Assembly: GCA_902772635.1 (NCBI GenBank)
Contig: CACYBK010000100.1
Location: 1 to 56,505 of the forward strand
Length of the DNA stretch: 56,505 nucleotides
Origin: an uncultured Lachnospiraceae bacterium
GTDB taxonomy: Bacteria > Bacillota > Clostridia > Lachnospirales > Lachnospiraceae
Direction of reading: 5' to 3'
Numbering within the stretch: the stretch's first letter is position 1; each line of letters opens with the position of its first letter. A program made the position numbers and the translations under genes. The notes beneath the pieces were generated by a model, which had not been told where the DNA came from, searched no databases, and saw only the letters and a program-made list of their open reading frames with translations. This document shows, one piece after another, positions 44,866 to 53,763 of the stretch.

Positions 44866-45600
44866 TCAATCTCCTTCATCCCAGTTGGTATATACATCCG
44901 AAACATCATCATCTTCATCGAGAAAATCAAGTATCCGCCTGATATTGGTCTTGTCGGCCTCATCTGAAAGAGTCACATAATTCTGAGGTATCATTGTAAC
45001 CCTCGCATCTGCCATGGGAATCTTCTTCTCTTCAAAAGCAGCTCTTACTGTCTCAAAATCGGAAGGCGTCGTAGTGATCACAAAGCTGTCCTCTTCATCC
45101 GAGAAATCCTCTGCTCCCATATCAAGCGCGTCCATCATAAACTCATCGGGATCAGCCTCGTAATCTTCCTTTGCGACGATGATCTGCCCCTTCTCGTCAA
45201 ACATATAGCTGACGCAGCCCTGGGCACCGATCGAACCCTGTCCCTTTGAAAAGCAATTTCTGACATTTGCCGCTGTACGGTTTTTGTTGTCGGTAAGGGC
45301 GTTTACTATGATCGCTGTTCCTCCGGGACCATAACCCTCATAGGTAACTGTCACGAAGTTAACGGAATTGACATCGCCCGCAGCCTTCTTGATACCGCGC
45401 TCTATGGTATCATTCGGCATGTTTGAAGCCTTTGCCTTGGCAATGACGTCCCGAAGCTTTCCGTTGTTGTTCGGATCCGGACCGCCCTCCTTCACTGCAA
45501 CGGCGATCTCACGCCCAAGCATAGTAAATATCTTTCCGCGCGCAGCGTCGTTCTTTTCCTTCTTGTGTTTGATGTTCGCAAATTTTGAATGTCCTGACAT
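44866..45600 (-). CDS. yebC: YebC/PmpR family protein
   Basis: A 244-residue protein with the hallmark start MSGHSKFANIKHKKEKNDAARGKIF, GGPDPNNNGKLRDVIAKAKASNMP and YEGYGPGGTAIIV. Family members have been described as transcription regulators and, more recently, as factors helping ribosomes at proline-rich stretches; this sequence does not decide. It has its own candidate promoter and is followed closely by glgA. Confidence 0.95.
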   Translation of the reverse strand: MSGHSKFANIKHKKEKNDAARGKIFTMLGREIAVAVKEGGPDPNNNGKLRDVIAKAKASNMPNDTIERGIKKAAGDVNSVNFVTVTYEGYGPGGTAIIVNALTDNKNRTAANVRNCFSKGQGSIGAQGCVSYMFDEKGQIIVAKEDYEADPDEFMMDALDMGAEDFSDEEDSFVITTTPSDFETVRAAFEEKKIPMADARVTMIPQNYVTLSDEADKTNIRRILDFLDEDDDVSDVYTNWDEGD

Positions 45601-45638
45601 AATTCCTGCTTCCTTTTTCCTTCAAAAATAATGAGATG

Positions 45639-45667
45639 ATTTTACCATTTTATGGGGCTTTATTCAA
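45639..45667 (-). promoter_or_regulatory. Candidate promoter of yebC-glgA
   Basis: Minus strand: TTGAAT (45662-45667, inside the end of the CBS gene), 17-base spacer, TAAAAT (45639-45644). Predicted start is near 45632, about 30 bases before the yebC ATG, which follows a GGAAGCAGG-like stretch. Confidence 0.5.
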
Positions 45668-46505
45668 TCTTCTTGACTCTTACCTTTCCTATAACACCGT
45701 TTCTCACACCGCAGACATGAAAGCTGTAGCCATGTGTTTCGATATCAAAGGTTGAATGCTCCTCGGGGATCCTTCCAAGCTCATTTGTGAGAAAGCCGTT
45801 TAAGGTTTCTATCTCGCTATCCTCAAGGTCTATCGAAAGCTTTTCCATAACCTCCGAAAGAGGCGTCATGCCGTCCATCGTATAGCCGTCACCGGATACC
45901 ATAACAGCATCCGGCTGTTCCTTGTCATGCTCATCCTCAATGTTTCCGACTATCTCCTCGAGTATATCCTCCATCGAGATGAGGCCGCTGGTCTGACCGT
46001 ATTCATCTGTCACGATGACCATGTGAAGCTTGTCGAGCTGCATCTGGGTAAACAAGGTGTTTATGGAATGTGTCTCGGGAACGGATTCGGCTTTCTGTAA
46101 AAGTCCGTCTATATCCCTTATCTTCTTCTCAAGATCCTCTTCTCGGGAAGAAAAGATAAGGACCTCCCTGATATGGAGAATGCCTATGATATTGTCAAGG
46201 TCGCCCACGTACACGGGCATTCTCGAAAAGGTCTTTTCCATAAAGACCTCTTTAGCTCTTTTCAGGGTCATCTCCCCGTCAAGGGCTGTAATATTATTCC
46301 TGTGGATCATAATGTCCTTTGCGTCCTTTTCGTCGAACTCAAAGACATTCTTGATCATCTTGGCTTCGGAACTCAAGAACACGCCATTTTCGTGTCCCTC
46401 ATGCACCATGGAGATGACATCCTCCTCGGTCACCTTATTCTTTCTTCCGAATATCTTTCTTAAACTCTTTTTTCTGTTTCGCGATCGGCCGGATGGGTCG
46501 TCCAT
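45660..46505 (-). CDS. CorC/HlyC-type CBS domain protein, soluble form
   Basis: About 281 residues: two CBS motifs (DIMIHRNNITALDGEM ... FSRMPVYVGDLDNIIGILHIRE; MVIVTDEYGQTSGLISMEDILEEIVGNIEDE) and a C-terminal CorC_HlyC domain. The usual N-terminal DUF21 membrane domain is absent. CBS-CorC proteins are tied to magnesium or cobalt handling. The ATG at 46505 is chosen because an upstream in-frame extension would overlap alr; AAGGAG is 12 or 13 bases away, somewhat far. Confidence 0.87.
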   Translation of the reverse strand: MDDPSGRSRNRKKSLRKIFGRKNKVTEEDVISMVHEGHENGVFLSSEAKMIKNVFEFDEKDAKDIMIHRNNITALDGEMTLKRAKEVFMEKTFSRMPVYVGDLDNIIGILHIREVLIFSSREEDLEKKIRDIDGLLQKAESVPETHSINTLFTQMQLDKLHMVIVTDEYGQTSGLISMEDILEEIVGNIEDEHDKEQPDAVMVSGDGYTMDGMTPLSEVMEKLSIDLEDSEIETLNGFLTNELGRIPEEHSTFDIETHGYSFHVCGVRNGVIGKVRVKKIE

Positions 46506-46530
46506 AGATAGATCACACTCCTTTTTTAGA

Positions 46531-47688
46531 TCATAAATATTCAACCGTATCAACCAGTCTGCCGTCTTTGTAATAGAGCCTCGGTATGCGGTTGCCAAGG
46601 CAGCAGGCAAATTCGTAATTAAATCTCCCTGAGAGTTCTCCAAGTTCTTCAAGGGTTATCTTATCATCTCCGTCACGCCCCACGAGAGTTGCCTTGTCTC
46701 CTACCTTGACCCCGGGAATATCCGTAACATCCACCATGAACTGATCCATGCAGACGCGGCCGAGAATATTGGCCCGTTTTCCCCTGATAAGTACAAAGCC
46801 CTTGTTTGAAAGGCTCCTTGCATAGCCGTCACCATAACCTACAGGTATGGTAGCGACGATCATTTTTTTCTCCGCGACAAAGGTTCCTCCATAGCTAATG
46901 GCAGCGCCTTTTTTCACTGTCTTTATGAAGGATACGCGAGAATACAGCGACAGCGCGGGTTTCAGCGGAAAGCCATGGTCCACTTCATCTGACGGCCAAA
47001 GCCCGTACATTGTAATACCTGCACGGACCATGTCAAGCGAGTCCTCGGGATAACTTATGCAGGCTGCTGAATTTGAGCAATGCCGGATATCAAAGGACAA
47101 TCCTTTTTTGGAAAGTTCTTCTATCGCGTGGGTAAAAAGGGAAAACTGCCTGTCAGTAGCCTCCCTCCCTGCCTCATCAGCTCTTGCAAAATGGGTGAAG
47201 ATTCCCTCGGGCACGAGGTTCTTTAAGGAGAATATCTTCTGTATCTCTGATAGTCCCGTTTCTTCACACGAAAAGCCTATCCGCCCCATACCGGTATCAA
47301 GCTTGATATGACAATTGACCTTTTTTGAGAGTCTTTCTGCAGCAGTTGAATAGTCAAGCGCCATCTCGTATGAGAGGATCGCCGGTCGAAGATCATTCCT
47401 GATAATATCCTCATAGGAATCCGGGAAGGTGTAGCCAAGTATCAGGATCGGCTTTTTGATCCCGGATGCCCGAAGATCGAGGGCCTCGTCAACTGTAGCG
47501 ACGCAGTGTCCCCATACAAAGGGAAGCCGTTCAACGGTCTTTGCTATGGGAACAACTCCGTGTCCATAGGCGTCAGACTTGAGAACGCAGGCAATAAACG
47601 CCCCTTCGGGGAGGACACTTTTCATATTTTCAAGATTTGATACTACAGCATCAAGATCTATGTCAGCGTGAACGCGGTTTCTGTCCAT
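46531..47688 (-). CDS. alr: Alanine racemase
   Basis: A 385-residue PLP enzyme making D-alanine for peptidoglycan. The PLP lysine is in CVLKSDAYGHG near residue 37; KLDTGMGRIGF, YGLWPSD and the C-terminal VGYGDGYARSL and CMDQFMVDVTD are typical. It overlaps nnr as TAATG; the nnr-alr pair is common in Firmicutes. Confidence 0.96.
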   Translation of the reverse strand: MDRNRVHADIDLDAVVSNLENMKSVLPEGAFIACVLKSDAYGHGVVPIAKTVERLPFVWGHCVATVDEALDLRASGIKKPILILGYTFPDSYEDIIRNDLRPAILSYEMALDYSTAAERLSKKVNCHIKLDTGMGRIGFSCEETGLSEIQKIFSLKNLVPEGIFTHFARADEAGREATDRQFSLFTHAIEELSKKGLSFDIRHCSNSAACISYPEDSLDMVRAGITMYGLWPSDEVDHGFPLKPALSLYSRVSFIKTVKKGAAISYGGTFVAEKKMIVATIPVGYGDGYARSLSNKGFVLIRGKRANILGRVCMDQFMVDVTDIPGVKVGDKATLVGRDGDDKITLEELGELSGRFNYEFACCLGNRIPRLYYKDGRLVDTVEYL

Positions 47689-49190
47689 TAGGAAAGCACC
47701 TCACAAAAAACAGATGGGATCGCAGCCAGTATATCCTGAGCAGTAACGGAAGTGGCAGAGTTTCTTTTCCCCGCTTCTTCGCCGCAAAGCCCATGAATGA
47801 AGGGCGCTATGGAAGCGGCATCAGAGGGAGAAGTGCCGGACGCGATAAGACCTGCGATCATGCCGGATAATATATCACCGCTTCCGGCAGTTGACAGACT
47901 GTCATCACCGGTCGGATTGATAACAGCGCTTTTACCCGGCGAAAATACAAGTGATACTGCATCCTTTGCAATAATTGACAGCTGATGCTCCAAAGCAAAG
48001 GCACTGCAAAGCTCGAAAATATTTTCCTTTATGAAAGGAACGGGTTTATTGAGAAGCCTTGACAGTTCGCCCATATGGGGAGTCAGTATAAGCTCCGAAT
48101 TGGGACAATTGAGAAGGCTCTTGTCTTCTGCGATTATATTCAGGGCATCAGCATCAAGAACCACGGGGCATGAAGCGTTTAGAAGGACATAATCAAGAAT
48201 ATCCCGCGCCCCCTTTCCCTTTCCTATGCCGGGACCTATGAGAACGACATCCTGATCGATCATAAGGTCGGAAAGCGGCTCAGTTTCATGCTTTTCAACG
48301 AAGGAGGTCATCACTGCCTCCGGAATCCTTTCCTGAAGTATGACCCTGTTTTCTTCAGGAGAATAGAGCCTTACAAGACCAGCGCCACAAAGATATGCTG
48401 CCTTTGCAGAGAAGTACGCTGCGCCCGCCATTCCAACACTTCCTGCGATACAGAGGACTTTTCCATAAGTGCCTTTATGGGAATTTCTCTTTCTTTTTGG
48501 AAGAAGCCTTTTGATATCTTCCTTTTCAAGCATTACAGTCCCGGGAGCATTATCCGAAGATCCGTCGGGATAGATACCGATGTCCCTGACAATTGTCTCT
48601 CCGGAATATTCCCGTCCGGGAAAAAGGATCTGTCCGCGTTTCAAAAACGCGAAGCTTACTGTAAGATCCGCTTTAACGCAGGGACCGTTAACTGATCCAC
48701 TTGAATGATCTATGCCGCTGGCGCTGTCACAGGCAATTACAAAGGCATCGTTTGAATTGATGAAGTCAACGACTGATGCTGCCTTTCCTTCGATCGGCCT
48801 GTTAAGCCCTGTGCCGAAAAGCGCATCCACAATGACCGGAAAGGCATTGGTTTCAGGAAACCCGTTAAGAAATGGTACCTTATAGGCTTCTGCGATTGAT
48901 ATCTGCTTTTTCATTGCTTTTGAAAGCTTTTCTTTTCCGAGCGCAAGGCAGATCTTGATATTCAAATAGCCTTCATTGAAAAGGATCCTTCCCGCACAGA
49001 CTCCGTCGGCACCGTTGTTTCCGGTTCCGCACAATATCAATATGCGTTCATCCTTTGAAAAACGTTTTTTTATCTCTTCGGAAAGGGAAAGAGCCGCGCG
49101 CTCCATAAGGACAAGGTCATCCATATGAAAGCTTTCCCGTGTGATGCAATCGAGGGAACGCGCTTCCTCTCCTGTCAGAACAAATTTCAA
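47688..49190 (-). CDS. nnr: Bifunctional NAD(P)HX epimerase / ADP-dependent dehydratase
   Basis: A 500-residue repair enzyme for hydrated NADH and NADPH. The N-terminal epimerase half (to about 215) has LCGTGNNGADGVCAGR and VDALFGTGLNRPI. The C-terminal ribokinase-like dehydratase has KGTYGKVLCIAGSVGMAGAAYFSAKAA, LTPHMGELSRLL and TAGSGDILSGMIAGL with the catalytic Asp. The epimerase stretch ACDSASGID has Ala where the family usually has Pro. Confidence 0.95.
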   Translation of the reverse strand: MKFVLTGEEARSLDCITRESFHMDDLVLMERAALSLSEEIKKRFSKDERILILCGTGNNGADGVCAGRILFNEGYLNIKICLALGKEKLSKAMKKQISIAEAYKVPFLNGFPETNAFPVIVDALFGTGLNRPIEGKAASVVDFINSNDAFVIACDSASGIDHSSGSVNGPCVKADLTVSFAFLKRGQILFPGREYSGETIVRDIGIYPDGSSDNAPGTVMLEKEDIKRLLPKRKRNSHKGTYGKVLCIAGSVGMAGAAYFSAKAAYLCGAGLVRLYSPEENRVILQERIPEAVMTSFVEKHETEPLSDLMIDQDVVLIGPGIGKGKGARDILDYVLLNASCPVVLDADALNIIAEDKSLLNCPNSELILTPHMGELSRLLNKPVPFIKENIFELCSAFALEHQLSIIAKDAVSLVFSPGKSAVINPTGDDSLSTAGSGDILSGMIAGLIASGTSPSDAASIAPFIHGLCGEEAGKRNSATSVTAQDILAAIPSVFCEVLS

Positions 49191-49202
49191 TTTCTTATCC
49201 CT

Positions 49203-49898
49203 TTAATCATCATCTTTTGAACTCAGGTCTGCAGTAATGTTTTCCTTCGGCTTTTTTTCATCAGAAGAAGCAGCATTATTTGAAGGCGCAGGAGCAGGCA
49301 CAGATGCTGCAGTATCAAGAAGTTCCTGCTGGTCTGCGACATCAAAGAGATTCAGGACATCCTTCCCGAAGATATCATGCATATAGGAATATATCTCTTT
49401 GTTGTTTATCTCCCTGTTCTGCTTTTTGATGATATTTTTTTTGAGTTCGATCCTTACGTTCTTGATCCAGTCGGCAATCTCTGAAGCTTCTTTTGCATTC
49501 GTCCGAAGCTTTGCATAACAGAAGCGCATAGTCGCCATCATAAGTACGCCGTCTGTTTCCTTGATCCTGTTTGGAAGGTCGAGAAGTTCGTCCTCGTTCT
49601 GCTTTATCTTTTCATTTGTCTCGTCGATGAGACGCTTGTCGGTTTCCATTGAATCATCGCCTGCATTTTCCATATTGGAGACGATATTGTTCATGAGGCG
49701 GTTTTTCAGCTTTTTCAGTTCCCGCTGCTCATTATTCAATTTCCCCTGAAGCTGCAGAAGCTCATTTAATTCAACCTCAAGTTTCTTTACCTCCTCGGGC
49801 TTTCCGCTTATGGCAAAAAGCCTGTGCCATTTCTGATCGAGCACAAGGATGGGAATCTTTGCGTGCCTTATGGCTTCCTTAAAGCTTTCTTCATCCAT
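49203..49898 (-). CDS. Coiled-coil hypothetical protein
   Basis: A 231-residue hydrophilic protein without signal peptide or membrane helix. The start (SFKEAIRHAKIPILVLDQKWHRLF) is compact; two helical heptad-like stretches follow (about 38-75 and 85-115), then a helical segment rich in Asn/Lys, and a Pro/Ala/Ser then acidic tail. I do not recognise a family. It lies between nnr and rex with 12 and 45 base gaps, all leftward. Confidence 0.7.
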   Translation of the reverse strand: MDEESFKEAIRHAKIPILVLDQKWHRLFAISGKPEEVKKLEVELNELLQLQGKLNNEQRELKKLKNRLMNNIVSNMENAGDDSMETDKRLIDETNEKIKQNEDELLDLPNRIKETDGVLMMATMRFCYAKLRTNAKEASEIADWIKNVRIELKKNIIKKQNREINNKEIYSYMHDIFGKDVLNLFDVADQQELLDTAASVPAPAPSNNAASSDEKKPKENITADLSSKDDD

Positions 49899-49943
49899 TT
49901 TTGTTTTCCCCTGTCCATTCTTTTAGGAACTGTAGCAGAATTG

Positions 49944-50585
49944 CTAAGTTGATCCGCTGCAGGTCCTTACTGCAAGATTGTAGGAAAGCTGCATCAGACT
50001 GTCCGAAAGATGCACATTTTCAACAACCACATCATCAGGAACCGGAATATCCGTATGAGTGAAGTTCCATATCGCCTTCACTCCGTTTCTGATGACATCT
50101 GAAGCAACCCGAAGCGCATCTTCTCTTGGTATCGTAAGCGCAGCTATATCGACCCTGTTCTTTGAAAGAAATGCCGGCATTTCCTCATACATCATTATCT
50201 TTCTGCCTGCCACGCTTTTGTTTGAAAGCTTCCTGTCTATATCAAAAAGACCGATGATGTCAAAGCTCATATTCCCGGAACGGATATATCTCGTGATCGC
50301 CTGCCCGAGATTTCCGGCACCGATTATAATAACAGGATGGACGGTATTTAAGCCGAGTATCTTTGCGATCTCATCATGAAGATGATCCACATTGTAGCCG
50401 TAGCCCTGAGTCCCGAAACCGCCGAAATTGTTGAGGTCCTGCCTTATCTGCGACGCCGTGACATTCATCCTCTTCGAAAGCTCGCTTGAGGATATCCGCT
50501 CAAAGCCCTCATTCATGAGTTCTTCAAGGTATCTTAAATATCTTGGAAGGCGCCTTATGACAGCGCTGGAAATGTCTTTGTCCAT
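49944..50585 (-). CDS. rex: Redox-sensing transcriptional repressor Rex
   Basis: A 213-residue repressor. N-terminal winged helix (RRLPRYLRYLEELMNEG, SSSELSKRMNVTASQIRQDLNNFGGFGTQGYGY) and a Rossmann domain with GAGNLGQAI and LFDIDRKLSN. It releases DNA when NADH is high and typically controls fermentative genes. I found no obvious Rex operator in its own upstream gap. Confidence 0.96.
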   Translation of the reverse strand: MDKDISSAVIRRLPRYLRYLEELMNEGFERISSSELSKRMNVTASQIRQDLNNFGGFGTQGYGYNVDHLHDEIAKILGLNTVHPVIIIGAGNLGQAITRYIRSGNMSFDIIGLFDIDRKLSNKSVAGRKIMMYEEMPAFLSKNRVDIAALTIPREDALRVASDVIRNGVKAIWNFTHTDIPVPDDVVVENVHLSDSLMQLSYNLAVRTCSGST

Positions 50586-50618
50586 AAAGAAAAAGTATAG
50601 AAATAATACCCTCTTTTG

Positions 50619-52535
50619 TCAAACCTCAGAGAGTCTTTCCCATTCAAGATAAAGACCCTCAAGCGTCGTTTTTATTTCCTCCTGCTTTTTTGAAAGCTCC
50701 GTAAGAAGGAGTGAATTCGTCATGTTTTCAGGTTTTTCAAATTCACTTTCGATTTCCTTTAAGCTTTTTTCAAGCGCCTCTATCTCCTCTTCCGTCTTCT
50801 TAAGAAGTCTTTCATTTTTTTGCTTTCTTGCCTTCTCCTCCTTGCTCTTTGAAAAAGCCTCCTTTGATGCCGTATTCTTCGCGTTCTCTTTGGATACGGT
50901 TTCATTCTCCAAAGCAAAGGTTATATGAAACTCATCTCTCTTTTTAAGATAATAATCATAATCTCCAAGATACTCAATGAGCCTTCCGTTATAAAGTTCA
51001 AGTATCCTTGTAGCCACGCTGTTTACAAAATATCTATCATGCGAAACAAAGAGGATCGTCCCGTCAAAGAGCGATAATGCGTCCTCAAGCGCCTCCTTTG
51101 ACTCCATATCAAGATGATTGGTGGGCTCGTCAAGTATCAGAAAATTGTCGTGTGAAAGCATGAGGGAGGTCAATGAAACCCTTGCTCTCTCACCGCCGGA
51201 AAGCTGTCCTATCCTCTCATTGATATCGTCTCCTGTGAATGAAAAGGCAGAAAGCGCCTGCCTTACGGAAAGCTCAGTCATTGAAGGGTAACGGTCATGA
51301 ACCTCTTCCATTATAGTTTTTTCAGGCGAAAGAAGCTTTTGCTCCTGATCGAAATAGCCTATCTCGACATTTGTACCAAGTCGTACAAAAGGATTGTCAG
51401 GGTCATCAAGATATGAAAGCAATTGCTTGATCAGCGTAGTCTTTCCGGTCCCGTTGTCTCCGATCAGGGCAACACGCTCTCCTCTTTTGATCTCAAAGGA
51501 AAGACCCTCGTAAAGCACATGCTCATCAAATGCCTTTTGAAGTAAATTTACGGAAAGCACATCCTTTCCGCTTTCGATATGTGAGGAAAATAGGGGGCGC
51601 ATCACGCCCTCTTCGCTAAGCTTTGTAATGATCTCGACCTTGTCAAGGAGCTTCTTCCTCGATTCGGCACGCTTTATGGATTTTTCACGGTTGAACTGCT
51701 GGAGCTTTTTGATGACAGCTTCCTGATGGGCTATCTCATGCTGCTGCTTTTCGACTGCTCTTTGATTTGTGATAAGCTCGGTTTCTCTTTGTGATACAAA
51801 GGCCTGGTAATTTCCGCGGTAGGTCCTTCCACCTTCATCATACAAGGATAATACATGATCCGTCACCCTGTTCAGGAAGTACCTGTCGTGGGCTACGAGA
51901 AGATAAGCACCTTTGTATGCACAAAGAAAGCCTTCAAGCCATTCTATGCTCTTCAGATCAAGGTGATTTATGGGCTCATCAAGAATGAGAAGATCAGGAC
52001 TCCCCATCAAGATCCTTGCAAGAGAGAGCCTGGTCTTCTGACCGCCCGAAAGAGTGGCTGTACTCCTTGAAAAATCAGACCTTTCAAAGCCAAGACCGAT
52101 AAGTGCTCCTTCAACCTCACTTCTGTATGAAGGCCCACCCTTTAATTCAAAAAGATGGGAAAGCGTCTGGTATTCCTCGATATGTCGTGACAGCTCTTCA
52201 CCGGAGAGAGTGTTCATTTCATCTTCCATTTTCGAAAGTTTTTTTTCATCGGAAAGGATGTCCTCTCTTGAAAGAAGAACATAATCAAAAAGGCTCCCTT
52301 CCATGACAGTATCGACATACTGAGGAAGATAGCCTATCCGGGCATCCTTTTCGAGTGCGACTACACCGTCATCATTTGAAAGGACGCCCGCAATTATATT
52401 AAGGAGAGTGGTCTTTCCGGAGCCGTTCCTTCCGACAAGTGCGAAATGCTCGCCCCTCTCGATGGAAAAGCTGATATCCGAAAGTACTGAAAGGTCACCG
52501 AAGCTTTTTTTGATATGTGATACGGAAAGAAGCAT
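50619..52535 (-). CDS. ABC-F family ATPase (ribosome-associated)
   Basis: A 638-residue protein with two ABC domains and no membrane part. First Walker A GRNGSGKTTLL with LSGGQKTRLSLARIL; second GDNGTGKTTLI with LSGGERARVSLTSLM; LDEPINHLD/LDEPTNHLD after each. The interdomain linker is helical and basic, and a C-terminal coiled coil runs from about residue 560. Such proteins act on stalled ribosomes; whether it gives antibiotic protection cannot be told. It is coupled to icd by a TAATG overlap. Confidence 0.92.
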   Translation of the reverse strand: MLLSVSHIKKSFGDLSVLSDISFSIERGEHFALVGRNGSGKTTLLNIIAGVLSNDDGVVALEKDARIGYLPQYVDTVMEGSLFDYVLLSREDILSDEKKLSKMEDEMNTLSGEELSRHIEEYQTLSHLFELKGGPSYRSEVEGALIGLGFERSDFSRSTATLSGGQKTRLSLARILMGSPDLLILDEPINHLDLKSIEWLEGFLCAYKGAYLLVAHDRYFLNRVTDHVLSLYDEGGRTYRGNYQAFVSQRETELITNQRAVEKQQHEIAHQEAVIKKLQQFNREKSIKRAESRKKLLDKVEIITKLSEEGVMRPLFSSHIESGKDVLSVNLLQKAFDEHVLYEGLSFEIKRGERVALIGDNGTGKTTLIKQLLSYLDDPDNPFVRLGTNVEIGYFDQEQKLLSPEKTIMEEVHDRYPSMTELSVRQALSAFSFTGDDINERIGQLSGGERARVSLTSLMLSHDNFLILDEPTNHLDMESKEALEDALSLFDGTILFVSHDRYFVNSVATRILELYNGRLIEYLGDYDYYLKKRDEFHITFALENETVSKENAKNTASKEAFSKSKEEKARKQKNERLLKKTEEEIEALEKSLKEIESEFEKPENMTNSLLLTELSKKQEEIKTTLEGLYLEWERLSEV

Positions 52536-53749
52536 TACAAAAGACTTGAAAGCTTATCTGCAACAGCCTTGATAAAGGCTTCGGTTGAAAGCTTTACGGG
52601 ATCCTTTATCGAAGTAATAAGAGTAAGATCGCCTGTCATTTTTCCGCTCTCTATGGTCGAAAGAGTAGCTCTTTCAAGCTTGTCTCCAAAATCGCAAAGT
52701 GCGTTTATATTGTCAAGCTCACCCCTCTTACGAAGTGCGCCTGACCAGGCAAATATGGTTGCAACGGAATTGGTTGATGTTTCTTCGCCCTTGAGATGCT
52801 TGTAATAATGTCTCTGTACGGTTCCGTGAGCAGCCTCGTATTCAAAATAGCCATTGGGAGACACAAGGACAGATGTCATCATCGCAAGCGAACCGAAGGC
52901 GGACGAGAGCATATCGCTCATCACATCACCGTCGTAATTCTTGAGCGCCCAGATGAAGCCGCCCTTTGATTTCATGACGCGGGCAACAGCGTCATCTATC
53001 AGTGTATAGAAGTAAGTGATCCCATTCTTTTCAAATCGCTCCCTATATTCCTTCTCATATATCTCTTCGAAGATATCCTTGAAGGTGTGGTCATATTTTT
53101 TGGAGATCGTGTCCTTGGCCGAAAACCAGAGGTCTTCTTTCTTGTCGAGAGCATAGGTAAAGCAGGAACGCGCAAAACTCTCTATCGAATGGGAAAGATT
53201 GTATTCGCCCTTGAATATACCGCACTCGCCATCCTTGAAATCATATACAGTCTGTCTTATTTCTTTCCCGTCAGTGCCGGTAAATACTATCTCAGCCTTC
53301 CCGGGGCCTTCTATCTTCATCTCGGAATCCCTGTATACATCCCCATATGCGTGACGCGCTATGGTAATAGGCTTCTCCCAGGTTCTGACATTCGGCTCGA
53401 TCCCCTTTACAAGAATGGGCGCCCGAAATACGGTCCCGTCAAGGATCGCCCTGATAGTGCCGTTTGGAGACTTGTACATTTCCTTGAGTCCGTACTCTTC
53501 CACCCTTGCCTGGTTTGGAGTGATGGTAGCGCACTTGACTGCCACGCCGTATTTTTTTGTGGCTTCTGCTGCATCTACCGTGATCTGATCGTCAGTCTCA
53601 TCACGCTTTTTTAAACCAAGGTCGTAATACTCACTCTTTAAATCAATAAAGGGAAGGATGAGTTCATCCTTTATCTCCTGCCATATGATCCTTGTCATTT
53701 CATCCCCGTCCATCTCGACAAGGGGAGTCTTCATTTCGATCTTTGACAT
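52535..53749 (-). CDS. icd: NADP-dependent isocitrate dehydrogenase, eukaryotic-type
   Basis: A 404-residue enzyme. It begins [18 protein letters not shown] and has [30 protein letters not shown] and [15 protein letters not shown], the pattern of the dimeric IDH1-like class rather than the E. coli Icd class. It makes 2-oxoglutarate and NADPH for glutamate synthesis. Citrate synthase and aconitase genes are not adjacent. Confidence 0.95.
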   Translation of the reverse strand: MSKIEMKTPLVEMDGDEMTRIIWQEIKDELILPFIDLKSEYYDLGLKKRDETDDQITVDAAEATKKYGVAVKCATITPNQARVEEYGLKEMYKSPNGTIRAILDGTVFRAPILVKGIEPNVRTWEKPITIARHAYGDVYRDSEMKIEGPGKAEIVFTGTDGKEIRQTVYDFKDGECGIFKGEYNLSHSIESFARSCFTYALDKKEDLWFSAKDTISKKYDHTFKDIFEEIYEKEYRERFEKNGITYFYTLIDDAVARVMKSKGGFIWALKNYDGDVMSDMLSSAFGSLAMMTSVLVSPNGYFEYEAAHGTVQRHYYKHLKGEETSTNSVATIFAWSGALRKRGELDNINALCDFGDKLERATLSTIESGKMTGDLTLITSIKDPVKLSTEAFIKAVADKLSSLL

Positions 53750-53763
53750 TATCTTATACTTCC

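Noticed and set aside
44363..44980. A 205-codon plus-strand open frame opposite glgA and yebC
   Set aside because: It spans the junction of two well supported leftward genes and has no promoter or recognisable domain.
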